From positions 1-14,715 of the forward strand of contig CAZTII010000048.1 in NCBI GenBank assembly GCA_964613305.1: a stretch of DNA of 14,715 nt, read 5' to 3'. The stretch is from CAZTII01 sp964613305. Its GTDB lineage: Bacteria; Bacillota_I; Bacilli_A; Erysipelotrichales; Erysipelotrichaceae. Made by a program: the position numbers and the translations under genes. Numbering within the stretch: position 1 is the stretch's first letter; each line of letters starts with the position of its first letter. This document shows, piece after piece, positions 7,594 to 13,101 of the stretch. The notes beneath the pieces are model-generated. The model saw only the letters and a program-made list of their open reading frames with translations, searched no databases and had not been told where the DNA came from.

Positions 7594-7602
7594 ATTATAG
7601 CA
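7594..7602 (-). promoter_or_regulatory. Extended -10 promoter of the leuB-ABC-ilvC-ilvD-aminotransferase operon
   Basis: On the - strand the sequence reads TGCTATAAT, an extended -10 (TGn-TATAAT). No good -35 is seen at 16-18 nt. The expected start near 7587 gives a leader of about 20 nt, which holds only the ribosome binding site. No T-box, leader peptide or attenuator fits in it. Confidence 0.7.
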
Positions 7603-7635
7603 CAAAAGTTTAAAGGGAAATGAAAATAATGATAA

Positions 7636-7650
7636 TATTTTATGAAAATT
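7636..7650. promoter_or_regulatory. Possible CodY-like operator
   Basis: The 15 bases TATTTTATGAAAATT match 13 of 15 positions of the CodY consensus AATTTTCWGAAAATT. A weaker match (11 of 15) covers the right arm of the adjacent inverted repeat. CodY commonly represses branched-chain amino-acid operons in Bacillota, and the site lies about 50-63 bp upstream of the inferred leuB start point. The region is very AT-rich and the motif is AT-rich, so chance is a serious alternative. Confidence 0.25.
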
Positions 7651-7671
7651 TTTTTGTTAGTTTTCATAAAA
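7638..7671. repeat. Perfect 11-bp inverted repeat in the leuB/mscL divergent region
   Basis: TTTTATGAAAA (7638-7648) and TTTTCATAAAA (7661-7671) are exact reverse complements separated by 12 bp. The arm-to-arm spacing of 23 bp is about two helical turns, the geometry expected for a dimeric repressor. A further ATGAAAAT occurs at 7620-7627. No GC-rich stem is present, so terminator function is unlikely. It lies between the two divergent promoters. Confidence 0.7.
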
Positions 7672-7720
7672 CAAAAAAGGAATATTGTAGTCCATAATTA
7701 ATAGTAAAAAACGGTAGAAC

Positions 7721-7748
7721 TTGATATTTAATCGTAAAAGACTATAAT
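7721..7748 (+). promoter_or_regulatory. mscL promoter
   Basis: TTGATA (7721-7726), a 16-nt spacer and TATAAT (7743-7748) form a good housekeeping-sigma promoter. The expected start near 7755 leaves a short leader containing AAGGAG (7766-7771). Confidence 0.75.
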
Positions 7749-7779
7749 AATTTAAGTAAAATGAAAAGGAGTTAAAACA

Positions 7780-8172
7780 ATGTTGAATGAATTTAAAAAA
7801 TTTGCATTAAAAGGAAATGTCATTGATTTAGCAGTCGGTGTTATTATTGGAGCGGCTTTTGGAAAAATCGTTACTTCATTAGTGAATGATATTATTATGC
7901 CAACGTTAGGCTTATTATTAGGGAAAATAAATTTAACAGATTTTAAACTTGTGATTAAACAAGCAACGGAAACTGTTCCAGAAGTAGCGATACGATATGG
8001 TGTTTTCTTACAATCAGTACTCGACTTTTTAATTATTTCGCTTTCGGTATTTTTGTTTGTAAAACTTTTATCTAAAGCGAAAAAGAAAGAAGAAGAAAAA
8101 CCAAAAGTAAAGGAAGTTGCACCAGATATCGTCTTGTTACAAGAAATTCGAGATCTATTAAAACAGAAGTAG
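7780..8172 (+). CDS. mscL: Large-conductance mechanosensitive channel
   Basis: A 130-aa channel subunit that opens under membrane tension to release solutes during hypo-osmotic shock; it forms a homopentamer in the cytoplasmic membrane. The N-terminal amphipathic helix (MLNEFKKFALKGN) is followed by the pore-lining TM1 with the signature DLAVGVIIGAAFGKIV (16-31), an external loop (about 48-70), TM2 (about 72-97) and a charged linker (KKKEEEKPKVKE). A C-terminal bundle helix (IVLLQEIRDLLKQK) completes it. Length and order match the family. It is transcribed divergently from leuB from its own promoter. No terminator is seen after the TAG, so some read-through into the next gene is possible. Confidence 0.97.
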   Translation: MLNEFKKFALKGNVIDLAVGVIIGAAFGKIVTSLVNDIIMPTLGLLLGKINLTDFKLVIKQATETVPEVAIRYGVFLQSVLDFLIISLSVFLFVKLLSKAKKKEEEKPKVKEVAPDIVLLQEIRDLLKQK

Positions 8173-8197
8173 CACTGTTTAATTTAAGTCCATTATT

Positions 8198-8206
8198 TGT
8201 TATAAT
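8198..8206 (+). promoter_or_regulatory. Extended -10 promoter before the 8227 gene
   Basis: TGTTATAAT is an extended -10 (TG at 8198-8199, TATAAT at 8201-8206) with no convincing -35. The ribosome binding site AAGGA follows at 8213-8217, 9 nt before the ATG at 8227. Confidence 0.6.
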
Positions 8207-8226
8207 AGAAGTAAGGATGTGATACT

Positions 8227-8931
8227 ATGCGTTTAGATGAATGTGGATTTACAAAAATATATCGCAAATATCAATTATTTGAAGTAGATGAACTTACGGA
8301 TCGTTGCCAAGGAGTAGAAGTAACAAATGATGATTGTTACATGTTGACGACGACATTTATTGATGACGTAGGTTATTTAAAGTTTGTTGTTTTAGCAATT
8401 GGTTCTAGTAGTGATGCGTCAATGTGTACTAAAGGATTATCCATTGATTCGCCTCTAGCCATCATTGATAGTGAAGAAATGGTTGATTATCCATTTGAGT
8501 TTGTTGATGTTGTTAGTGTAGAAGTATTAAGAAAAGCATATAAAGTTACTCTTCCTTATAAATCAACATTAGAACTAGAAGAAGTAAGAAAAATAGATGT
8601 GTTGGATGATTCTAGAAATTTATTTTATCCGGATTTTGTTACTGTTAGCTTTTTGGAAAAAGATAATCGTATTGCTTCTTATTCAGTTCGTGTTCAAGAA
8701 TTAAGTGCTCGTTTTATTGAAGGTGTTTTAGCGGAAAAGCCACGAAAAGACATTGGTTTTAAAATGGATGAACTTGTACAAATACTTCCAGTTCATGTTT
8801 ATGGAACAACACAGTTGGTCGCCACATCAATGATTAAGACGATTAATAAGGAAGCCGTTGATTTAATCAAACGATTTATTAATGAATTTTTAAAGAAGAG
8901 TATGGATGAAATAGATTTTGAAAAATCGTAG
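8227..8931 (+). CDS. Uncharacterised 234-aa cytoplasmic protein
   Basis: I do not recognise this protein. It has no signal peptide or membrane segment and is acidic. The four cysteines near the N-terminus (C6, C27, C37, C67) are scattered and form no CxxC. The composition suggests alternating beta-strands (DDVGYLKFVVLAIG, FVTVSFLEKDNRIASYSVRVQ) and a C-terminal helical region (KEAVDLIKRFINEFLKKSMDEI). It has its own promoter and is followed after 9 bp by a CpXC-domain gene whose ribosome binding site (AGGAG) overlaps its stop, so the pair is co-translated. A common terminator follows the second gene. A shared function with the CpXC protein is an inference from this arrangement. Confidence 0.8.
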   Translation: MRLDECGFTKIYRKYQLFEVDELTDRCQGVEVTNDDCYMLTTTFIDDVGYLKFVVLAIGSSSDASMCTKGLSIDSPLAIIDSEEMVDYPFEFVDVVSVEVLRKAYKVTLPYKSTLELEEVRKIDVLDDSRNLFYPDFVTVSFLEKDNRIASYSVRVQELSARFIEGVLAEKPRKDIGFKMDELVQILPVHVYGTTQLVATSMIKTINKEAVDLIKRFINEFLKKSMDEIDFEKS

Positions 8932-8940
8932 GAGAAAATA

Positions 8941-9606
8941 ATGAGTCAATCGAATTTTGTTTTGTTTACTTGTCCACATTGTAGTAAACAGTTTGAGATT
9001 ACAACGTGGTCAATGATTAATACTAATGATTCGCCAGATTTACAAGAACGATTTAAACACAATGAAATATTTACGTTTGAATGTCCGCATTGTCACCATC
9101 GTTATTGGGTAGAATATCCGTGTTGTTATTTAAATCCTGAAAAGAAATTTGCGGTTTATTTAAGCAAGGATGCACTCGATAAAATAGTGTGGGGACGTGA
9201 TGATTATGTACTACGATGGGTTGATACAATCGATGAGATGATTGAAAAAGTAGATGTTTTTGAAAATGAACAAGATGATCGTATTATTGAATTTGGCAAA
9301 TTGTTGTGTGAAAAACAATTAACGGTACAAGAATTTTCTAAAGATGTGATGAAGACATTGTATTTTTATCACAATGATGATGGTAAATTAGTGTATGGAT
9401 GTACTGTTGATGGTGAAAGTAAGTTGATGGAATTAGATTACCAAGAGGTAATGCATACCGTTAAAGAACACTTTGGTTGGGAAAAAGTAGTTAGTAAAAC
9501 ATTTATGCGCGTCAATAGAAAAACAGTATTGGATGATTGCACGAGTGCTGATTACATTATTTTTTCCAATGAACAACTTGTTGAGGATAAGTTTAAAGCA
9601 GTTTAA
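8941..9606 (+). CDS. CpXC-domain protein (zinc-ribbon-like)
   Basis: A 221-aa soluble protein. Two CPHC knuckles, C11-C14 and C48-C51, separated by 33 residues, are followed by HHRYWVEYPCCYLN (52-65). This fits the CpXC domain, a presumed zinc ribbon named for its Cys-Pro-x-Cys motifs and of unknown function. The remaining ~150 residues are acidic and mixed alpha/beta (WVDTIDEMIEKVDVFENEQDDR, FYHNDDGKLVYGCTVDGESKLMEL) and show no further motif I can name. It is the second gene of a two-gene unit with the unknown 234-aa protein. A role in protein or nucleic-acid binding is possible from the zinc ribbon alone but is not demonstrated. Confidence 0.78.
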   Translation: MSQSNFVLFTCPHCSKQFEITTWSMINTNDSPDLQERFKHNEIFTFECPHCHHRYWVEYPCCYLNPEKKFAVYLSKDALDKIVWGRDDYVLRWVDTIDEMIEKVDVFENEQDDRIIEFGKLLCEKQLTVQEFSKDVMKTLYFYHNDDGKLVYGCTVDGESKLMELDYQEVMHTVKEHFGWEKVVSKTFMRVNRKTVLDDCTSADYIIFSNEQLVEDKFKAV

Positions 9607-9634
9607 GCCTATTTATGATAGGCTTTTGTTTTTT
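9605..9634 (+). terminator. Intrinsic terminator of the 8227-9606 unit
   Basis: AAGCCTAT (9605-9612), loop TTATG, and ATAGGCTT (9618-9625) form a perfect 8-bp stem. T-rich sequence to 9634 follows (TTTTGTTTTTT). The stem starts within the TAA stop codon (9604-9606). Confidence 0.9.
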
Positions 9635-9680
9635 AAAAATCAAATCGGCGTTAAATGCTTATTTTTTAAAAAATATACGA

Positions 9681-9686
9681 TATAAT
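9681..9686 (+). promoter_or_regulatory. -10 element of the HAD-PfkB-DUF1292 unit
   Basis: TATAAT lies 21 nt before the ATG at 9707. A strong AGAGGAGG ribosome binding site (9694-9701) sits between them. The -35 region is AT-rich (a 14-bp ATTTTTTAAAAAAT palindrome at 9661-9674) without a clear TTGACA. Confidence 0.6.
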
Positions 9687-9706
9687 AGTTGAAAGAGGAG
9701 GATTGT

Positions 9707-10546
9707 ATGAAATATATATTTATTGATATTGATGGAACGTTGTATAGCACTAAAATTAATGGTATTCCATATTCAGCCATGTCAGCGCTAAAACAAGCGA
9801 AAGCGAATGGTCATAAATTATTTGTGTGCACTGGTAGATCACTTTCAGCAGCAAAGTTGTTTCTTAACTTGGATGTTGATGGTTTTGTTTTTGGTGCCGG
9901 TGAATTAATTTATGTTGATAATAAAAAGAAAATTTATGAAAATCCAATTGGAGCAAATGATGTATTAGGTATTGTTGATGCGGCCAATGAGTGTAATTTA
10001 GGATATGTTCTTGAAGGAAGTGCTGGAAGTTATTATTCAGAAAATGCGAAAGAACAATTGATTGATTATTTTGCGGTTTCCGCAAAGACAAGAAAAGATG
10101 CCGAAAACATTGTGGAACAAAATGGTTATTTCCCGATGGATTATCGACATATTGATGATAAAATTAGTAAAATATGTATTTATGCAACATGTGATGAACA
10201 CTTACTTGAAGCTGAAAAATTACTTCCAGAAGGATATCATGTGACTGTATCGTTGCGTGATCCTAAGATTAAATTAAATTGTGGTGAAGTAACGAAAGTG
10301 ATAGATAATAAATCCACAGCTGCGCAAAAAGTGCTTGCTTATTATGGTGCAACATTGGATGACGCTGTTGCGATTGGTGATAGTGCCAATGACATTCAAA
10401 TGATTCGTGATTGCGGCATTGGTATTGCGATGGGCAATGCCTCAAGTGATGTAAAAGAAGTTGCGGACTTTGTTACTACCGATATATTAGATAATGGAAT
10501 TGAAAATGCATTTAAACGTTTTCATCTTATCGGAGAGAAACAATGA
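9707..10546 (+). CDS. Cof-type HAD-superfamily phosphatase
   Basis: A 279-aa phosphohydrolase of HAD subfamily IIB. Motif I is FIDIDGTLYS with nucleophile D7 and acid/base D9, motif II is CTGRS (T42), the motif III lysine is K202 (DNKSTAAQK) and motif IV is GDSANDIQM (D225, D229). The cap domain lies between motifs II and III. Relatives hydrolyse sugar phosphates, nucleotides or flavin and cofactor phosphates; the substrate cannot be read here. I start at the ATG at 9707, placed 5 nt after AGGAGG. An upstream TTG at 9689 would add six residues but lies only 2 nt after the -10 box, before the expected transcription start. The TGA overlaps the start of the PfkB-like gene by 4 bp. Confidence 0.92.
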   Translation: MKYIFIDIDGTLYSTKINGIPYSAMSALKQAKANGHKLFVCTGRSLSAAKLFLNLDVDGFVFGAGELIYVDNKKKIYENPIGANDVLGIVDAANECNLGYVLEGSAGSYYSENAKEQLIDYFAVSAKTRKDAENIVEQNGYFPMDYRHIDDKISKICIYATCDEHLLEAEKLLPEGYHVTVSLRDPKIKLNCGEVTKVIDNKSTAAQKVLAYYGATLDDAVAIGDSANDIQMIRDCGIGIAMGNASSDVKEVADFVTTDILDNGIENAFKRFHLIGEKQ

Positions 10547-11466
10547 TTTATACAATAACTTTAAATCCGAGCTTAGATAAAACAGCTCAACTCGATGAAT
10601 TATTATTAGAAGTGGATAATGATTTAAAAGCGGTTCAATACGATATTGGTGGAAAAGGCATTAATGTTAGTAAAACGATTGCTTCGTTAGGTGGAAAAAC
10701 ATCATGTATAACTATATTGGCGGGCAAGATTGGAATGTTGATTAAAAGTTATTTCAACGATGATTTTCCAGTAGATATCATAGAATGTAATGGAAATAAT
10801 CGCGTGAATTTTAAAATTGTTCACCCAAAAGGCGGTTTGACAACATTCAACGGTCAAGGATTTGATTGGGATGATTCCTTAAAGGAACAATTGTGCGACA
10901 GAATTAGCGATAAATGTACGATTAAAGATACATTAGTATGTACTGGTGGTTTACCGCCACAATGTCCAGAAGATATTTATTATCATTTGATGATTGAAGC
11001 AAAGAAAAAAGGGTCTCTGACGATATTGGATGCGAAAGGGAAAGCGTTGAAATACGGTTTACAAGCAAATCCAGATATATGCAAAGCATCGCAAAAAACA
11101 TTAGCTTCATACTTTTCGATTGACGAAAATGATGATGATGGTGTTATACGTTGTGCATCATCATTGATTAGTGACGAACTAGCAATTTGCGTTGTAATGA
11201 TGAATAATGGTCGCGTATGTTTTATTTCAAAAGATGATTTTATTGAAGCACAACCAATAAAAATGGAGACTATTTCTTGTGTTGGTTCTAGTTCTGCATT
11301 ATTAGGTGGTATTGCGTATGCATATCAAGAAAAATACACCTTTGAAGAAATGGTGAAGGTTTCAATGGCGGCATATTCCGGTGCGCTTACAACGTATGGA
11401 CCAAATCCTGCGGATGGAGAATTAGTAAAGAAATTAAAACGATTAGTTGATTTTAGAAGGAAGTAG
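10543..11466 (+). CDS. PfkB-family protein (1-phosphofructokinase/LacC-like), probably catalytically degenerate
   Basis: A 307-aa member of the FruK/LacC branch of the PfkB (ribokinase-like) fold. The sugar-phosphate half is well preserved: MIYTITLNPSLDKT (1-14), GGKGINVSK (36-44), RVNFK (87-91), TTFNGQGF (100-107) and GGLPPQCPEDIYY. The nucleotide and catalytic half is not. The family's V-G-A-G-D-S motif, which holds the catalytic base Asp, reads VGSSSA (247-252) with Ser251 at the Asp position. The K-P-N-x-x-E motif reads KASQKT (181-186). The V-S-L-G-x-x-G strand reads VVMMNNG. Kinase activity by the standard mechanism is therefore unlikely. It may be a sugar-phosphate-binding or regulatory protein, or a partner of the HAD phosphatase whose stop overlaps its start. 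The reading frame is intact over normal family length, which argues against simple decay. Confidence 0.85.
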   Translation: MIYTITLNPSLDKTAQLDELLLEVDNDLKAVQYDIGGKGINVSKTIASLGGKTSCITILAGKIGMLIKSYFNDDFPVDIIECNGNNRVNFKIVHPKGGLTTFNGQGFDWDDSLKEQLCDRISDKCTIKDTLVCTGGLPPQCPEDIYYHLMIEAKKKGSLTILDAKGKALKYGLQANPDICKASQKTLASYFSIDENDDDGVIRCASSLISDELAICVVMMNNGRVCFISKDDFIEAQPIKMETISCVGSSSALLGGIAYAYQEKYTFEEMVKVSMAAYSGALTTYGPNPADGELVKKLKRLVDFRRK

Positions 11467-11474
11467 GGAAAAAT

Positions 11475-11762
11475 ATGGAACAATTATCATTTAACTTCAT
11501 CGATGATGAAGGAAATGTAGGATGTGGTGAATTTATCGTAACGTATAGTCTTGAAGGTAGTGATAAGCAATATGGTTTGTATGTACAATTTAATGATGAC
11601 AATACTGTATTGTTAAATCAAGAAGGTAAAACAGAAATTAGAGCTTGTTCTTTTATTAAAACAGAACAAGACTACAAGATAAGTCCGTTAGAAACTGAAG
11701 AAGAAATGGATCAAGCTACCATTGTATTAGAAGATATCATGAAAGAGTTAAAAGGAGAATAA
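11475..11762 (+). CDS. DUF1292-like small acidic protein
   Basis: A 95-aa acidic, cysteine-poor cytoplasmic protein. Its pattern of F-x-F-x-D-D-E-G-N, a T-Y-S-L-E-G-x-D-K-Q-Y strand, a short N-D-D-N-T strand and a helical E-T-E-E-E-M-D-Q-A-T-I-V-L-E-D tail resembles DUF1292 (YrzB-like) proteins. Those are common in Bacillota and lack an assigned function. It follows the PfkB-like gene after 8 bp, with AGGGA as ribosome binding site. The stop codon lies in the loop of the terminator that ends the three-gene unit. The family call is moderate because DUF1292 sequences diverge strongly; no enzymatic motif is visible. Confidence 0.65.
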   Translation: MEQLSFNFIDDEGNVGCGEFIVTYSLEGSDKQYGLYVQFNDDNTVLLNQEGKTEIRACSFIKTEQDYKISPLETEEEMDQATIVLEDIMKELKGE

Positions 11763-11774
11763 TCTCCTTTTTTT
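11750..11774 (+). terminator. Intrinsic terminator after the DUF1292-like gene
   Basis: AAAAGGAGA (11750-11758), loop ATAA (11759-11762) and TCTCCTTTT (11763-11771) form a perfect 9-bp stem running into a T run to 11774. The stop codon TAA is in the loop. On the - strand the same stem is followed only by a short TTTTAACT, so it would terminate the convergent GGDEF transcript weakly. Confidence 0.88.
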
Positions 11775-12879
11775 AGTGTTTAACACAATTTTTACCGCTT
11801 TTTTTGGCGACATATAACGCACTATCAGCACGCTGAATGAGTAGTTCTTCATGTTCATTGATATTACTTTGAGCAACGCCAAAACTACAAGTTAATGATA
11901 CTTTATCTGCGAATACAGTGGATTGGATTAAAGAACGGCATCGTTCAGCTAAATCCACCGCTTCATTTATTTTTGTATTTGGCAATAAAATAATAAATTC
12001 TTCACCGCCCCAACGAATGATACAATCATCACTTCGAATGGTTTGTTTCACTACGTTTGAACATTGTGTTAATACAGTATCACCTACCATATGTCCAAAT
12101 GTATCATTAATTTTTTTAAAGTCATCTAAATCATAAAGAATGATGGAAAAAGGTTGGGTTGGATTGTTTTGAAATTGATGGTAAAATTCTTTAATTGCAG
12201 TATCGAACCAAAGTCGATTATAACATCCGGTTAATTTATCCGTGTTTGATAGAAGTTCTAATTGTTTTTCTATAAAATATTGATTTCTGCGTAAAATATT
12301 AAGTCTTCGTTGTAAAACAGCCATCACAATAAGTGAGATAGTGAAATAAATTGTTACTTCAATATAACTACTGGTAGTTTCAGTAAAGATGTAAGTTCTA
12401 GAAAAAAGTAAGAAAAATAAAGTTATTGTACTATTTAAAAGTAATGAGTTCAGCCATAATAAAGGGAAAGCTAAGGTACAAAAAATAATGAGTAAAATAA
12501 CCATTGCTTGATAAGAAAATCCTTGATCTTGTTGGCTAGAAATAATGAGTAAATAACCAAAAACGAAAATTATCGGAAACAATGTAAGATAACTATAATA
12601 AAGAAAGCGATGTTTAGTAGTAGCGATGCCAACGATACTAATGATGGAAATAAGAAAAATACTAAATCTAATCTTAAAAACTTCATTAAAAATGGATTTA
12701 TCTTCAAAGTAACGATAATCAAAAAAAGCGACAAGTAAGAAAAGAATGCTTAATAGAAGCATAACGGAACATAAAAACTTTCTTGATTCTTTAACCTCAT
12801 AATGAAAATATTGTAATTCTTCGTCACGTGATTTTAATGTACCAAAAAAATTGGTGTTGTTTGAAGGAGATGAAAACAT
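11773..12879 (-). CDS. Membrane-bound diguanylate cyclase (GGEEF, intact I-site)
   Basis: A 368-aa protein that should make cyclic di-GMP from two GTP. An N-terminal cytoplasmic stretch (~35 aa) precedes about six membrane segments (near 37-53, 71-87, 93-113, 124-141, 143-160 and 174-190) that I cannot assign to a named sensor family. A short linker helix leads into the GGDEF domain (~212-366), which begins DKLTGCYNR. Metal-binding D250 and the D253-containing LYDLDDFKKINDTFGH, the catalytic GGEEF (291-295) and the inhibitory RxxD (RSDD, 282-285, exactly five residues before GGEEF) are all present. The enzyme is thus predicted active and product-inhibited. No EAL, HD-GYP or PilZ gene is in the window. 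The start has AAGGA about 8 nt upstream and its own promoter. It is convergent with the DUF1292-like gene, whose stop is 10 bp away. Confidence 0.93.
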   Translation of the reverse strand: MFSSPSNNTNFFGTLKSRDEELQYFHYEVKESRKFLCSVMLLLSILFLLVAFFDYRYFEDKSIFNEVFKIRFSIFLISIISIVGIATTKHRFLYYSYLTLFPIIFVFGYLLIISSQQDQGFSYQAMVILLIIFCTLAFPLLWLNSLLLNSTITLFFLLFSRTYIFTETTSSYIEVTIYFTISLIVMAVLQRRLNILRRNQYFIEKQLELLSNTDKLTGCYNRLWFDTAIKEFYHQFQNNPTQPFSIILYDLDDFKKINDTFGHMVGDTVLTQCSNVVKQTIRSDDCIIRWGGEEFIILLPNTKINEAVDLAERCRSLIQSTVFADKVSLTCSFGVAQSNINEHEELLIQRADSALYVAKKSGKNCVKH

Positions 12880-12938
12880 AAAATCATCCTTTCTTTATGT
12901 GATGAAGTCGATATTAAAATGGTTATTATTGTATTTAA

Positions 12939-12967
12939 ATTATAAGTAAAATTTCATCATATTACAA
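12939..12967 (-). promoter_or_regulatory. Promoter of the GGDEF gene
   Basis: On the - strand, TTGTAA (12967-12962), a 17-nt spacer and TATAAT (12944-12939). The expected start near 12932 leaves a leader of about 50 nt with no clear structure. The GGDEF gene is therefore expressed separately from DUF1846. Confidence 0.65.
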
Positions 12968-13016
12968 GATGTTTATATTTTTTTGAAAAGTAAACAATAA
13001 AATATTTGATGTAAAA

Positions 13017-13084
13017 TGGTACCTTCGATATGGCGGTATTTACACTTTTTATGTGTAAACAATTAGTGCCTATCGATGGTACCA
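13017..13084. repeat. 68-nt nested inverted repeat/hairpin between DUF1846 and the GGDEF promoter
   Basis: Outer arms TGGTACCTTCGATATGGC (13017-13034) and GCCTATCGATGGTACCA (13068-13084) pair over 17 positions with one mismatch and one bulge. An inner perfect 7-bp stem TTTACAC/GTGTAAA (13039-13045 and 13053-13059) sits inside with a TTTTTAT loop. In the - strand transcript it starts 17 nt after the DUF1846 stop and ends in GGTACCATTTTACATC, so any terminator would have a poor U-tract. It is upstream of the GGDEF promoter and so not part of that leader. It could be a weak terminator, a mobile palindromic repeat or a structured RNA. The rest of the 12880-13101 gap holds only the GGDEF promoter and leader. 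Confidence 0.75.
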
Positions 13085-13101
13085 GTTGATTTAAGGATTT
13101 T

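Noticed and set aside
7638..7671. The inverted repeat as a terminator.
   Set aside because: The arms are almost entirely A/T with a T-rich loop, and it lies between two divergent promoters where no transcript needs ending.
9689..9706. Alternative TTG start adding six residues to the HAD phosphatase.
   Set aside because: The TTG is 2 nt after the TATAAT box, upstream of the expected transcript start, while the ATG at 9707 has an ideally placed AGGAGG.
12880..13016. Possible c-di-GMP riboswitch before the diguanylate cyclase.
   Set aside because: The inferred leader is only about 50 nt and AT-rich, with none of the conserved GEMM helices or tetraloop-receptor elements.
13017..13084. TGGTACC resembles the T-box UGGNACC tRNA-binding bulge.
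   Set aside because: There is no Stem I, no alternative terminator and no amino-acid or tRNA-synthetase gene downstream, and the GGDEF promoter lies after it. The motif is explained by the palindromic GGTACC ends.
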